From: a virus
Reading direction: 5' to 3' (one strand)
Length of the DNA stretch: 23,875 bases
Virus record (IMG/VR): IMGVR_UViG_3300035698_007032
Location: 1 to 23,875 of that record
Shown here: one piece after another, positions 1 through 6,015 of the stretch
How the letters are laid out: each line of letters starts with the position of its first letter
Numbering within the stretch: position 1 is the stretch's first letter
Notes under the pieces: generated by a model
What the model was told of the DNA's origin: nothing
What the model saw: the letters and a program-made list of their open reading frames with translations, nothing else
Databases searched by the model: none
Made by a program: the position numbers and the translations under genes

Positions 1-1
1 A

Positions 2-127
2 GGCAACCAAGTAGCCATCATTAACTACTGCCTTCCTGAGGATCTTAAGCAACTAAAAGCCACCAAAGACGCCGACATTACCATCGCTCCGGCTATCGAG
101 CACGTCCAAACAGACCCAGATACTTGA
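2..127 (+). CDS. C-terminal end of an unidentified upstream gene (partial)
   Basis: An open frame enters from the left edge and ends at TGA 125-127, giving 41 residues that end in ...IEHVQTDPDT. The other two frames on this strand close earlier or have no similar coding look (the first frame stops at 22-24). The composition is mixed and charged, as in the end of a globular soluble protein, with no membrane segment. I do not recognise the family from this fragment. It is the last gene before the 1-kb non-coding region and probably belongs to the replication or metabolism part of the genome that would lie further left. The start and most of the protein are outside the window. Confidence 0.6.
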   Translation, partial: GNQVAIINYCLPEDLKQLKATKDADITIAPAIEHVQTDPDT

Positions 128-181
128 GGTATGTTCGAGCTGACGCTTGATTTATGACCTAGTATGACCTTCTTAATAGAT

Positions 182-195
182 AGTCTAGCTAGACT
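182..195. repeat. Perfect 14-bp palindrome AGTCTAGCTAGACT
   Basis: The 14 bases equal their own reverse complement. Near copies AGTCTGGCTAGACA at 347-360 and AGTCTGGCTAGACT at 432-445 lie further right in the same non-coding region, and a weaker one starts at 742. Repeated dyad-symmetric sites like these are typical of binding sites for a dimeric DNA-binding protein, but no cognate regulator is visible in the window. Confidence 0.6.
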
Positions 196-346
196 TGTGT
201 CTTACTGGACTATCCCTAACTCGTTGATCTATATAGCATTCTCTCCTATCTTATCCCTAATCCAGCCATAACTAATGGACGTGGAGTCATAGCTACACAC
301 GCGAGAGCTACGCTCACATAACACTCACTACGTTCGATTAATGAGT

Positions 347-482
347 AGTCTGGCTAGACACATGGCTCATTAGACAGGTGTACCTATTTAGATACACTAG
401 GCTCATTAGACTGTTGCACCTACACAGCTCTAGTCTGGCTAGACTTAGGCCAGCTTAGATGGGCGTACCTATTTAGATACAC
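347..482. repeat. Diverged 51-bp direct duplication with 85-bp period
   Basis: Positions 347-397 and 432-482 align without gaps at an offset of 85 with 41 of 51 identities by hand count. The left 13 bases (AGTCTGGCTAGAC) and the right 18 bases (GTACCTATTTAGATACAC at 380-397 and 465-482) are identical; the middle has diverged. The right element is itself an interrupted inverted repeat: at 378-397, GTGTA and CTA face TAG and TACAC. GGCTCATTAGAC also occurs twice (364-375, 400-411). Conserved ends with a drifting middle suggest that the ends are the functional sites. Confidence 0.65.
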
Positions 483-530
483 ATGGCTTGTGCCTTGTAG
501 ACTTGTCCATTGAGTGTACCTGCACTGGCA

Positions 531-554
531 TTAATCAAGCGTTAGCTTGTGTTA
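531..554 (+). repeat. Hairpin repeat, copy 1 (CAAGC-GTTA-GCTTG)
   Basis: CAAGC 536-540 pairs with GCTTG 545-549 around the loop GTTA. The flanks TAA and TTA can extend the stem past a small internal loop. The 24-nt element recurs at 756-779 with a single difference, in the loop (GTCA). Confidence 0.65.
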
Positions 555-570
555 TGGTACCGTAGGTGCC

Positions 571-597
571 GGGGGTTCTGGGAAGGGGGGCCGCGGG
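571..597 (+). other. Canonical G-quadruplex motif 1
   Basis: Four G-runs lie on the plus strand: 571-575, 580-582, 585-590 and 595-597, with loops TTCT, AA and CCGC. This fits the G3+N1-7 rule with short loops. The motif stands out against the moderately AT-rich surroundings. Confidence 0.6.
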
Positions 598-755
598 TTT
601 TCTCCACGCACTTATATATATATGGACCTTCATGGGGAAAAATCCCAGAAAATTTCAGAAATGCTACTGAGAAAAAAGGCCTGTTCGGGAGTATTGACCC
701 TAAAAAACCGGGTATTAGATTAGATTAATCCCGTTCGGGCTAGTCTGGTAGGTCC

Positions 756-779
756 TTAATCAAGCGTCAGCTTGTGTTA
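756..779 (+). repeat. Hairpin repeat, copy 2 (CAAGC-GTCA-GCTTG)
   Basis: Second copy of the 24-nt element of 531-554, with stem 761-765/770-774 and one loop change (T to C). A change confined to the loop is what selection on the stem would leave. The copies are 225 bp apart. Confidence 0.65.
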
Positions 780-894
780 GGAGTCATCTGTGGAGTATAG
801 CTGTGGGACTTTAAATGGGCCGCCACAGTCTGAGAGCTCTATAGGGGTTAGATTGAGCGTAGGTATGCCTGACTATAGGGTAGGTATAGAAGTC

Positions 895-937
895 GGCTTA
901 GAGAGGCTTAGAGGGGGCTTAGAGGGGGCTTAGAGGG
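895..937 (+). repeat. 11-bp tandem repeat GGCTTAGAGGG, about four copies
   Basis: Units are GGCTTAGAGA (895-904, ten bases), then three exact GGCTTAGAGGG units at 905-915, 916-926 and 927-937. The next bases (938-949) look like a decayed unit. The repeat is not CRISPR-like because it has no spacers. Confidence 0.85.
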
Positions 938-949
938 GGTATTAGTGGG
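913..949 (+). other. Canonical G-quadruplex motif 2 formed by the tandem repeat
   Basis: G-runs at 913-917, 924-928, 935-939 and 947-949 are separated by loops of 6, 6 and 7 bases (CTTAGA, CTTAGA, TATTAGT). This meets the G3+N1-7 rule. More G-runs follow at 959-963, 975-980, 994-999, 1005-1008 and 1012-1014, with longer gaps. Confidence 0.6.
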
Positions 950-1127
950 TCAAAGACCGGGGGTACAATAACTAGGGGGGTATTATGAGGTGAGGGGGGC
1001 ACTTGGGGAGTGGGAGACTATAGATAATCTTTGGGGATATCTAGATAGTGGTGAGTACCGGGACCCTCGCTAGTAGTTATATACATACTAACCTCTAAAA
1101 TCAAGTGCTATTTAAAAATAAATTAGC

Positions 1128-1155
1128 TTGACACGGGAGACTTCCTGTATATCAT
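1128..1155 (+). promoter_or_regulatory. Sigma70-type promoter before the terminase gene group
   Basis: A perfect -35 TTGACA (1128-1133) is separated by 16 bases from a -10 TATCAT (1150-1155; five of six match TATAAT). An A/T-rich stretch at 1109-1125 lies just upstream like an UP element. Transcription would start near 1162, shortly before the ribosome site AAGGAGA (1171-1177) of the first gene. The host polymerase could use this promoter. I saw no repeated phage-type promoter sequence in the other gaps. Confidence 0.65.
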
Positions 1156-1184
1156 TAGAAACATCTACATAAGGAGATACACCC

Positions 1185-1406
1185 TTGTCCACTGTACACC
1201 GATCACTATGCGAAGTACTGCAGGAAATGAGAATGGTTCTCAATACTACTAACGCAATATCAGTATCCTTTACCAAAGGCCCTTTAAGAGCCTTAGTAGA
1301 GGAAGCCCAGATTCTAGGTAACCGGATGGAAGCCGGCCTTGGGTACAATAGCGATATCGAGAAGCTGCACCTGTTAAGAGCACACTTACTGAAGGAGTCC
1401 GAGTAA
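1185..1406 (+). CDS. Small hypothetical protein, 73 aa
   Basis: I do not recognise this protein. The TTG start at 1185 is chosen because AAGGAGA (1171-1177) sits 7 bases upstream, and no in-frame ATG near it has a ribosome site. The sequence looks mostly helical and soluble, with alternating hydrophobic and charged residues and no membrane segment; its C-terminal half is rich in Leu, Glu and Lys. Its TAA overlaps the ATG of the zinc-ribbon gene by one base (TAATG), so the two are translationally coupled. It is the first gene after the promoter at 1128-1155 and heads the terminase-proximal group. A small DNA-binding or terminase-accessory role is conceivable from position alone. Confidence 0.7.
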   Translation: MSTVHRSLCEVLQEMRMVLNTTNAISVSFTKGPLRALVEEAQILGNRMEAGLGYNSDIEKLHLLRAHLLKESE

Positions 1407-1708
1407 TGCCACTATATGAAATGCGTTGCCCTAACTGTAATGCTGAATACGAGGTTACAATGAGGATGTCTGAAGTAGGAGAGAGGGAGATCCCTTGTGA
1501 GGATTGTCAGACGATCATAGTACGCCACTACAGGACGCCTGTGAGCTTCGCCATGCCTGCAGACTTTACGTACGATGGTAAGATTAAAACCTCTGGGAGG
1601 ACTCTCAAGGAGCAACAGAGGGTTCCTGTGAACATTATAGACGAAAATCCTGACGGTTCGTACAAAGTGACCCGCATTGGCTCTAAGAAGGACATAGATA
1701 ATGACTAA
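1406..1708 (+). CDS. FmdB-like zinc-ribbon protein, 100 aa
   Basis: The N-terminus MPLYEMRCPNCNAEYE is typical of the FmdB/CxxC_CxxC_SSSS zinc-ribbon family. Two CxxC knuckles (Cys8/Cys11 and Cys31/Cys34) can bind one zinc ion. The rest, to residue 100, is hydrophilic and has no recognisable domain. Such small zinc ribbons occur in many phages and are usually labelled putative regulators; their function is mostly untested. Here it lies two genes upstream of the large terminase, so a nucleic-acid-binding role in packaging or late expression is possible but is inference. The ribosome site GAAGGAG (1391-1397) lies in the end of the previous gene. The 3' end overlaps the next start (ATG 1701) by 8 bases. 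Confidence 0.85.
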   Translation: MPLYEMRCPNCNAEYEVTMRMSEVGEREIPCEDCQTIIVRHYRTPVSFAMPADFTYDGKIKTSGRTLKEQQRVPVNIIDENPDGSYKVTRIGSKKDIDND

Positions 1709-1862
1709 TAAATTACCAAAAGAACACAGAGTTGCCCAGATGAAAGCTATTGAAGTATACAAAGAATTAGCTAAAGATGACGACACAATGGTTAAGTTCC
1801 TTAAAGCGCTAAGGGACAAGCTTAATACGGTCATAACTGACCTTGACGGAGAGAAAAAATGA
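1701..1862 (+). CDS. Small hypothetical protein, 53 aa
   Basis: An open frame runs from ATG 1701 to TGA 1860-1862. AAGGA (1688-1692) lies 8 bases before the start, and the frame fills the space exactly between its neighbours: it overlaps the zinc-ribbon gene by 8 bases and the next start by 4 (ATGA). This fit is the main evidence that it is real. The protein is highly charged, mostly Lys, Asp and Glu, and probably helical, with no membrane segment. No family is recognised. Because it sits just before the terminase and no small terminase subunit is evident, a packaging-accessory role is possible but unsupported. Confidence 0.65.
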   Translation: MTNKLPKEHRVAQMKAIEVYKELAKDDDTMVKFLKALRDKLNTVITDLDGEKK

Positions 1863-2047
1863 AGAACCTTATTATAATCAAACTAAAAGAGCTAGAAGTA
1901 TTGAAAGACCGTGCTATCCTTAAGCTGAAAGCGTTGTGTGTAGTACATAAAGCATACCTAAAGCGCATTGCTAAGTACACAGCGACTGTAGCATACACCA
2001 CACTAGTTGTTTGCGTAGTCGTGTCTGTGCTAGGAGCAGCCCTTTGA
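1859..2047 (+). CDS. Small single-pass membrane protein, 62 aa
   Basis: The N-terminal 40 residues are Lys- and Leu-rich and look like an amphipathic helix. Residues 41-62 (TATVAYTTLVVCVVVSVLGA and on) form one hydrophobic membrane segment that ends the protein, giving a tail-anchored layout. T7 has a small holin (gp17.5) and a spanin near its terminase genes, so a lysis role is a positional guess. The start ATG 1859 overlaps the previous TGA. The stop TGA (2045-2047) overlaps the terminase start TTG (2044) as TTGA, so the genes are coupled. No known family is recognised. Confidence 0.65.
   Translation: MKNLIIIKLKELEVLKDRAILKLKALCVVHKAYLKRIAKYTATVAYTTLVVCVVVSVLGAAL
2032..2036 (+). promoter_or_regulatory. 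Ribosome site AGGAG that decides the terminase start
   Basis: AGGAG is 7 bases from TTG 2044 but 25 bases from ATG 2062, which has no site of its own. This favours TTG 2044, which also gives the compact TTGA junction. Confidence 0.6.
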
Positions 2048-3399
2048 TAACTATACCGCACATGTTTACCCCCAGAGGATACCAGCTAGAGCTGTTTAGA
2101 GCTATGGACGGTGAGCAGGGTAAGCCTGAGACCAAGAAGAAAAGAGCTATCTTAAGATGGCACAGGCGTGCGGGTAAGGATAAAGCTTGTTGGTGCTACT
2201 TAATTAAAGAAGCGGCACAGGTACCAGGTAACTACTTCTATGTGTTCCCGACTAAGACCATGGCTAGACAGGCCCTATGGGAGAATGTCGATAGTTCTGG
2301 TTTTAAGATACTAGATCACGTGCCTACTCAGGTAATTAAAAGACGAAGTAACCAAGAGATGCTTATAGAGTTTACTAATGGTTCTACCATCCGTGTATTG
2401 GGGTATGATAAAGACCCTGATAGTATTCGTGGTATTGCGTGTAGGGGAGCTGTCTTTTCTGAGTTTGCTTTCTCTGACCCAGATTCGTACAGGACAATGA
2501 TACCGGCACTTAGAGAATCTAAGGGTTGGGCTATATTTAACTCCACACCTAATGGTCGTAATCACTTCTGTGACATGTGGAACCAAGTATGTGATAGCCC
2601 CAACTGGTACGCTAGCGCTATACAAACCTATTACCCAGACCAAGACGGCTATAGTGGCCTAGTCCCAATGGCGGACTTTGATGCTATCATGAACGAAGAA
2701 GGCTTGTCTAAAGAGGACGTAGAACGTGAGTATGGAGTATCTTTTAACTCAGGTCTAAAGGGTGCATACTACATAGACCAGGTAGAAAAGGCTTACGCTA
2801 CTAAGCGTATAGGGGACTTTACCTACGATGACACGTACAAAGTGGACACCTATTGGGATTTAGGGGTGGATGATTCGACAGCTATATGGTTTAAACAGAC
2901 CATTGGTAATAAGAAAGTCTTCATTGACTACTTCGAAGAGAGCGGGAAAGACCTACAGTTCTATATTAGGAAGCTAGAAGAGCTTGGATATAACTACGGA
3001 ACTCACCATCTACCGCACGATGCCCGCCAAAGGAACCTACAAACAGGTGTATCTACAGCAGATATGTTTGAAGACATGCTAGATAGGTCAGGAGGCCGAG
3101 GGGATGTGTACGTATTAGACAAGGTAGGGGTCCAATCTGGTATCAATGCTGTCAGGTCTAGATTCTCAACCTATTGTTTTGACAGGGAAAACTGTAGCGT
3201 AGGACTTAAAAAGATAGAACTATACCACAGAAAGTACGACAAAAGACGTCAAGTCTTCATGAAAGACCCTGTCCATGACGGGAACTCTCATGCCGCAGAT
3301 GCTCTCAGAATGGAAGCAATCAGTGAGGGACTACAAACTGATCCGTTCTATGTGGTCAATAACTTGCCTCCAAAGGTCGATTATGATATTTTTGATTAA
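2044..3399 (+). CDS. terL: Terminase large subunit (packaging ATPase/nuclease)
   Basis: This is the motor that drives phage DNA into the prohead and cuts it. With the TTG start the protein is 451 residues, usual for the family. The ATPase part has an adenine-motif-like start (PRGYQLELF, about 10-18), a Walker A of the HRRAGKDK type (about 40-47), and a Walker B with catalytic glutamate in GAVFSEFAF (about 135-143). The C-terminal RNase H-like nuclease part shows TYWDLGVDDST (about 270-279), LPHDARQ, and the closing HAADALR (about 416-422). T7 carries its terminase at the right end of the late region; here it stands before the portal, as in several environmental podoviruses. No small terminase subunit is recognised nearby. 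The start could also be ATG 2062 (445 aa). Confidence 0.95.
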   Translation: MITIPHMFTPRGYQLELFRAMDGEQGKPETKKKRAILRWHRRAGKDKACWCYLIKEAAQVPGNYFYVFPTKTMARQALWENVDSSGFKILDHVPTQVIKRRSNQEMLIEFTNGSTIRVLGYDKDPDSIRGIACRGAVFSEFAFSDPDSYRTMIPALRESKGWAIFNSTPNGRNHFCDMWNQVCDSPNWYASAIQTYYPDQDGYSGLVPMADFDAIMNEEGLSKEDVEREYGVSFNSGLKGAYYIDQVEKAYATKRIGDFTYDDTYKVDTYWDLGVDDSTAIWFKQTIGNKKVFIDYFEESGKDLQFYIRKLEELGYNYGTHHLPHDARQRNLQTGVSTADMFEDMLDRSGGRGDVYVLDKVGVQSGINAVRSRFSTYCFDRENCSVGLKKIELYHRKYDKRRQVFMKDPVHDGNSHAADALRMEAISEGLQTDPFYVVNNLPPKVDYDIFD

Positions 3400-3547
3400 A
3401 TTAATGACGATTTTCGTCCTTTCGGCCTTGATTATTGTGGGAAGCGTGTATATAACTATATATGAACAGGCCCCACTTTGGGAGAGATGTCAGGTTTTTT
3501 TAGTAGGATTTGGAATGTATGTTGGCTTATTATCGCTTTTGTGTTAA
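3383..3547 (+). CDS. Small two-pass membrane protein, 54 aa
   Basis: From ATG 3383 the frame encodes a hydrophobic segment at about residues 2-25 (IFLIKLMTIFVLSALIIVG...), a short polar loop (YEQAPLWERC) and a second segment at about 37-54. Such a two-helix hairpin fits small holins, but the sequence matches no family I know. AAGG (3373-3376) lies 6 bases upstream inside the terminase gene, and the start overlaps the terminase end by 17 bases. ATG 3404 is an alternative start that would shorten the first helix. The 3' end overlaps the next gene by 29 bases. The long overlaps make this call less certain than its neighbours. Confidence 0.5.
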   Translation: MIFLIKLMTIFVLSALIIVGSVYITIYEQAPLWERCQVFLVGFGMYVGLLSLLC

Positions 3548-3788
3548 ATTTGTGTCTACAGTCCATTTGATCCTTATATTTGGAAACTTGCTAGCGGTAC
3601 CCTTCCTGGTTACCCAGACCCCTTTCTACATATGGATGCCAATGATTACAATGTTAGTTTCTCCAGTCTTAGGAGGAGCCTATTGTAGCTTCAACAGATT
3701 AGAAAACCACTTTAGACGTAAAGCTGGAATGCCAGAGATCCATGATAGGATGGCTACACTTCTTTACGGTACTTACAAGCAAAATTAG
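3519..3788 (+). CDS. Two-pass membrane protein, 89 aa, holin candidate
   Basis: The start is set at ATG 3519, 10 bases after AGGA (3505-3508); a TTG at 3510 would lie too close to that site. Two hydrophobic stretches (about residues 13-34 and 41-63) are joined by a short turn with a proline, followed by a basic soluble tail (ENHFRRKAGMPEIHD). Two helices with a charged C-terminal tail resemble class II holins, but no specific family is recognised. The gene lies between the terminase and the pre-portal proteins, on the opposite strand and far from the endolysin. If it is not a holin, it may be an accessory membrane protein of unknown role. Confidence 0.6.
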   Translation: MLAYYRFCVKFVSTVHLILIFGNLLAVPFLVTQTPFYIWMPMITMLVSPVLGGAYCSFNRLENHFRRKAGMPEIHDRMATLLYGTYKQN

Positions 3789-3800
3789 GAGTAACACATT

Positions 3801-4136
3801 ATGGGAGCATTCATAGCCCCAGTATTAGCAGCCGCAGCAGCACCAGGAGCAGCCACACTATTAGGCGGCCTAGGCACGGTAGCTAGTCTAGTAACAGCAA
3901 GCAAGGGCGCGCCATCATCATCCCCTGCACCAGCAGCACCAGCCGCGTTAGCAGCACCTGCAGCACCTGAAGCATCAGTAGCCCCTGAGGCACAAGAAGC
4001 TCCTGTAGCGGACACTGAAGCAGCTAGAGTTAGAGCGATTAAGAGACGTAAGGCCTCAGAAGACACTAATCTATTTTCACTTTCAGGTGAGGATAGTAGC
4101 AGTACTACCCTTACTAAATCTTTGTTAGGAGAATAA
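3801..4136 (+). CDS. Ala/Pro-rich pre-portal virion protein, 111 aa
   Basis: Residues 4-85 are dominated by Ala, Pro and Gly (APVLAAAAAPGAATLLGG and PAPAAPAALAAPAAPEA), so most of the protein is low-complexity and probably disordered. The end has a basic patch (RVRAIKRRKA) and closes with ...TKSLLGE. The next gene has the same plan and ends in SSLLGD, which suggests tandem relatives. In T7, the small ejected or tail-assembly proteins gp6.7 and gp7.3 lie just before the portal and have a similar make-up (disordered body, basic patch, Ser/Gly-rich tail), so this is a likely positional analogue. That is inference; homology cannot be shown by eye. TTAGGAG (3786-3792) precedes the ATG at good spacing. 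Confidence 0.75.
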   Translation: MGAFIAPVLAAAAAPGAATLLGGLGTVASLVTASKGAPSSSPAPAAPAALAAPAAPEASVAPEAQEAPVADTEAARVRAIKRRKASEDTNLFSLSGEDSSSTTLTKSLLGE

Positions 4137-4137
4137 C

Positions 4138-4362
4138 ATGGGCGGATTCATGTCATCACCACCTCCTCCACCACCTGCGCCACCTCCAGTATCAGTGGCA
4201 CCTCCTGTAGAGTCTAAAGCACCAGACGCAGAGACACAGGGTGCAGCAGAAGGCAACAAACCAGTAGCTACAGACACTCGAAGAAAGCGTAGGTCTAAAG
4301 CAGCAACCTTATTGGGCGGCTTAAGCGGCTCAGAAGGCAAATCAAGTTTACTAGGGGACTAA
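4138..4362 (+). CDS. Pro-rich pre-portal virion protein, 74 aa
   Basis: The protein starts MGGFMSSPPPPPPAPPP, followed by a polar, disordered region, a basic cluster (DTRRKRRSKAA, about 46-56) and the C-terminus TLLGGLSGSEGKSSLLGD. The basic cluster followed by a leucine/glycine tail is shared with the preceding protein, and both start MG-x-F. Pro-rich proteins of this plan are common directly before portal genes of the head-to-tail connector family. A role as a minor virion or tail-assembly protein like T7 gp6.7/gp7.3 is inferred. The gene starts one base after the previous stop (TAACATG), and the ribosome site TTAGGAG lies inside the end of that gene. Confidence 0.75.
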   Translation: MGGFMSSPPPPPPAPPPVSVAPPVESKAPDAETQGAAEGNKPVATDTRRKRRSKAATLLGGLSGSEGKSSLLGD

Positions 4363-4370
4363 GTACTTAA

Positions 4371-6014
4371 ATGAATATTGACCCAAAACAGTTACTACAT
4401 AAAGCGCTAGAGTTGTTTGCAACTTCAGAGCGTCAGAACAGTGAAATCGTATGGGACGAGATATCTGAATTCATGCTTAATAACCAAAGCGGCTTATTCC
4501 TCCAGAACGGTGGTGTAGGTACAACATCTTTAATGGCTAACCCTGGTGGCAAGAAGACTAAAAGAATCTTTGACTCAACAGCACTTAAAGCTACACAAGA
4601 TTTAGCAGCAGCCTTCCAAGGCACCTTGACTAACCCAGCGACTACATGGTCTAAGCTTCGCTTCGAAGACGAAGAGCTTAATAATGACGAAGAGTCTACA
4701 GCGTGGTTAGAGCAAGCTAACAAGCTCATGCATAACAAATTTAATGAATCTAACTTCAATGATGAAATGGGTAAGTCTTACCAGTCTCTCTCTAGTCTAG
4801 CTAACATGGCATTGTTCCATGAGCTTAACGATGACGGTGGCTTTCAGTTCACAGCTATACATATTGCACAAGTAGCCTGGATGGAAAACAAAGACGGTAG
4901 AGTAGATACCATTGTACGTAAATTCAACCTCACAGCTAAACAGGCTGTAGAGAAGTGGGGAACAGCAGTTCATCCGGACATAGCTAAAGCTGCTGAAACT
5001 AACCCTAATACAGATTATTCATTCGTTCATTATGTTGGACCTAGAAAGCCTAGCCACGTTAAGCTAAACGCTGTAGGACTAGCTCCAGAACAAGACCGAC
5101 CCTTTGCCAGTTACTACATAGACGAGAGTCATGGTATTATGGTAGAAGAGGGTGGCTATTATGAACTACCAATTTATGTGTCCCGCTGGTCTCTAATGCC
5201 CGGTGAAGTATATGGCAGAGGCCCTGGACACTTAGCTTTACCTGACACACGCACTCTAAACCATTTAAAACGGAGAGGACTCGAGTCAATAGACCTTCAA
5301 GTCCGGCCTCCCATGTTTGCAAATCAGAGAGATGTCGTAGGCCAGCTCAATCTTACTCCCGGTGGTATCTCGGTCGTTAAAGACCATAGAGGCATCAGAG
5401 AGTTTGTATCACAAGCACGCGCCGATATTCTTCAATTTAGTGTTGAAGACTTGAAAGCTTCTATTAAATCTATATTCCATTTAGATCAACTTCTACTGCC
5501 TCCCAGGACTGAAACTGGTGAAATGACAGCTTATGAAGTATCTCAACGTATAGAGCAGATGCAACGCGTACTTGGGCCAACACTCTCAAGACTAAACAAT
5601 GAACTGCTTAACCCTTTGGTTATTCGTGCGTTCAAGATGATGTTAAGAAACGGTGACTTACCTGAGATGCCTGACCTATTGGTCGAGAAGGGTATTGATG
5701 TAGAGATTATCTTTGTTAACCAATTGGCTCGTGCCCAACAGATACAAGACATTAGCTCAATACAACAATGGGTACAGAACATGGCTACACTAGCTCAGTT
5801 CAAGCCAGAAGTATTAGATCTCATAAACGTAGATGGTATAGCTAAACACACTGCTAAGATACTAGGAGTGCCTGAAGTAGCTGTAACCAACAATGACGTA
5901 GTAGAAGAAGTTAGGCAACAAAGAGCACAAGTTCAACAACAACAAGCACAATTAGAACAAGCTAACATGGCAGCAGATACAGCAGCCAAATCAGGAAATT
6001 CTGGAGGGAATTAA
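4371..6014 (+). CDS. Portal protein (head-to-tail connector, T7 gp8-like)
   Basis: The 547-residue protein matches the podoviral head-to-tail connecting family in length (T7 gp8 is 536) and in motifs. It has an early block WDEISEFMLNNQSGLF (about 28-43) and the conserved core YGRGPGHLALPDTRTLN (about 281-297) followed by a basic stretch and QVRPPMFANQ. It forms the dodecameric ring at one capsid vertex through which DNA enters and leaves and to which the tail attaches. The C-terminal 40 residues are Gln/Ala-rich (QQQQAQLEQ), probably a helix or crown extension. The only ribosome site visible before ATG 4371 is the distant AGGGG at 4352, so initiation may depend on coupling to the gene before. 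Confidence 0.93.
   Translation: MNIDPKQLLHKALELFATSERQNSEIVWDEISEFMLNNQSGLFLQNGGVGTTSLMANPGGKKTKRIFDSTALKATQDLAAAFQGTLTNPATTWSKLRFEDEELNNDEESTAWLEQANKLMHNKFNESNFNDEMGKSYQSLSSLANMALFHELNDDGGFQFTAIHIAQVAWMENKDGRVDTIVRKFNLTAKQAVEKWGTAVHPDIAKAAETNPNTDYSFVHYVGPRKPSHVKLNAVGLAPEQDRPFASYYIDESHGIMVEEGGYYELPIYVSRWSLMPGEVYGRGPGHLALPDTRTLNHLKRRGLESIDLQVRPPMFANQRDVVGQLNLTPGGISVVKDHRGIREFVSQARADILQFSVEDLKASIKSIFHLDQLLLPPRTETGEMTAYEVSQRIEQMQRVLGPTLSRLNNELLNPLVIRAFKMMLRNGDLPEMPDLLVEKGIDVEIIFVNQLARAQQIQDISSIQQWVQNMATLAQFKPEVLDLINVDGIAKHTAKILGVPEVAVTNNDVVEEVRQQRAQVQQQQAQLEQANMAADTAAKSGNSGGN
6003..6007 (+). promoter_or_regulatory. Ribosome site GGAGG favouring TTG 6016
   Basis: GGAGG lies 8 bases before TTG 6016 and 14 before ATG 6022, in the same frame. 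Spacing favours the TTG start, adding two residues (MD) to the protein. Confidence 0.5.
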
Positions 6015-6015
6015 A

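Larger units (their letters stand above)
128..1184. other. Long non-coding, repeat- and palindrome-rich region
   Basis: About 1.06 kb with no convincing gene on either strand, in a genome where other genes abut or overlap. It holds short palindromes based on AGTCTRGCTAGACT (182-195, 347-360, 432-445), a diverged 51-bp direct duplication (347-397 and 432-482), two copies of a CAAGC-GTYA-GCTTG hairpin (536-549, 761-774), two canonical G-quadruplex motifs on the plus strand (571-597, 913-949), an 11-bp tandem repeat (895-937), further long G-runs to about 1013, and a sigma70-like promoter at its right end. No tRNA fold was found. Such regions in phages can hold replication origins, early promoters, operators, packaging or terminal sequences, or small RNAs. 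The sequence alone does not say which. Confidence 0.75.

Noticed and set aside
301-360. tRNA gene, because of GTTCGATT at 332-339 resembling a T-loop
   Set aside because: No acceptor stem, D-arm or anticodon arm can be placed at the right distances; the bases fit a simple ACTAC/GTAGT hairpin (327-331/345-349) better.
694-721. Second promoter with TTGACC as -35
   Set aside because: The best -10 at 16-base spacing is poor (TTAGAT) and TATTAG is only 13 bases away.
895-937. CRISPR array
   Set aside because: The 11-bp units are directly adjacent with no spacers, and no cas gene is near.
1412-1834. 140-aa open frame on the minus strand
   Set aside because: It lies opposite the zinc-ribbon and 53-aa genes, lacks a ribosome site, and its translation has no domain-like features.
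2011-2043. Longer terminase starting at TTG 2011
   Set aside because: It would overlap the membrane-protein gene by 37 bases and add residues unlike a terminase start; the ribosome site at 2032 points to TTG 2044.
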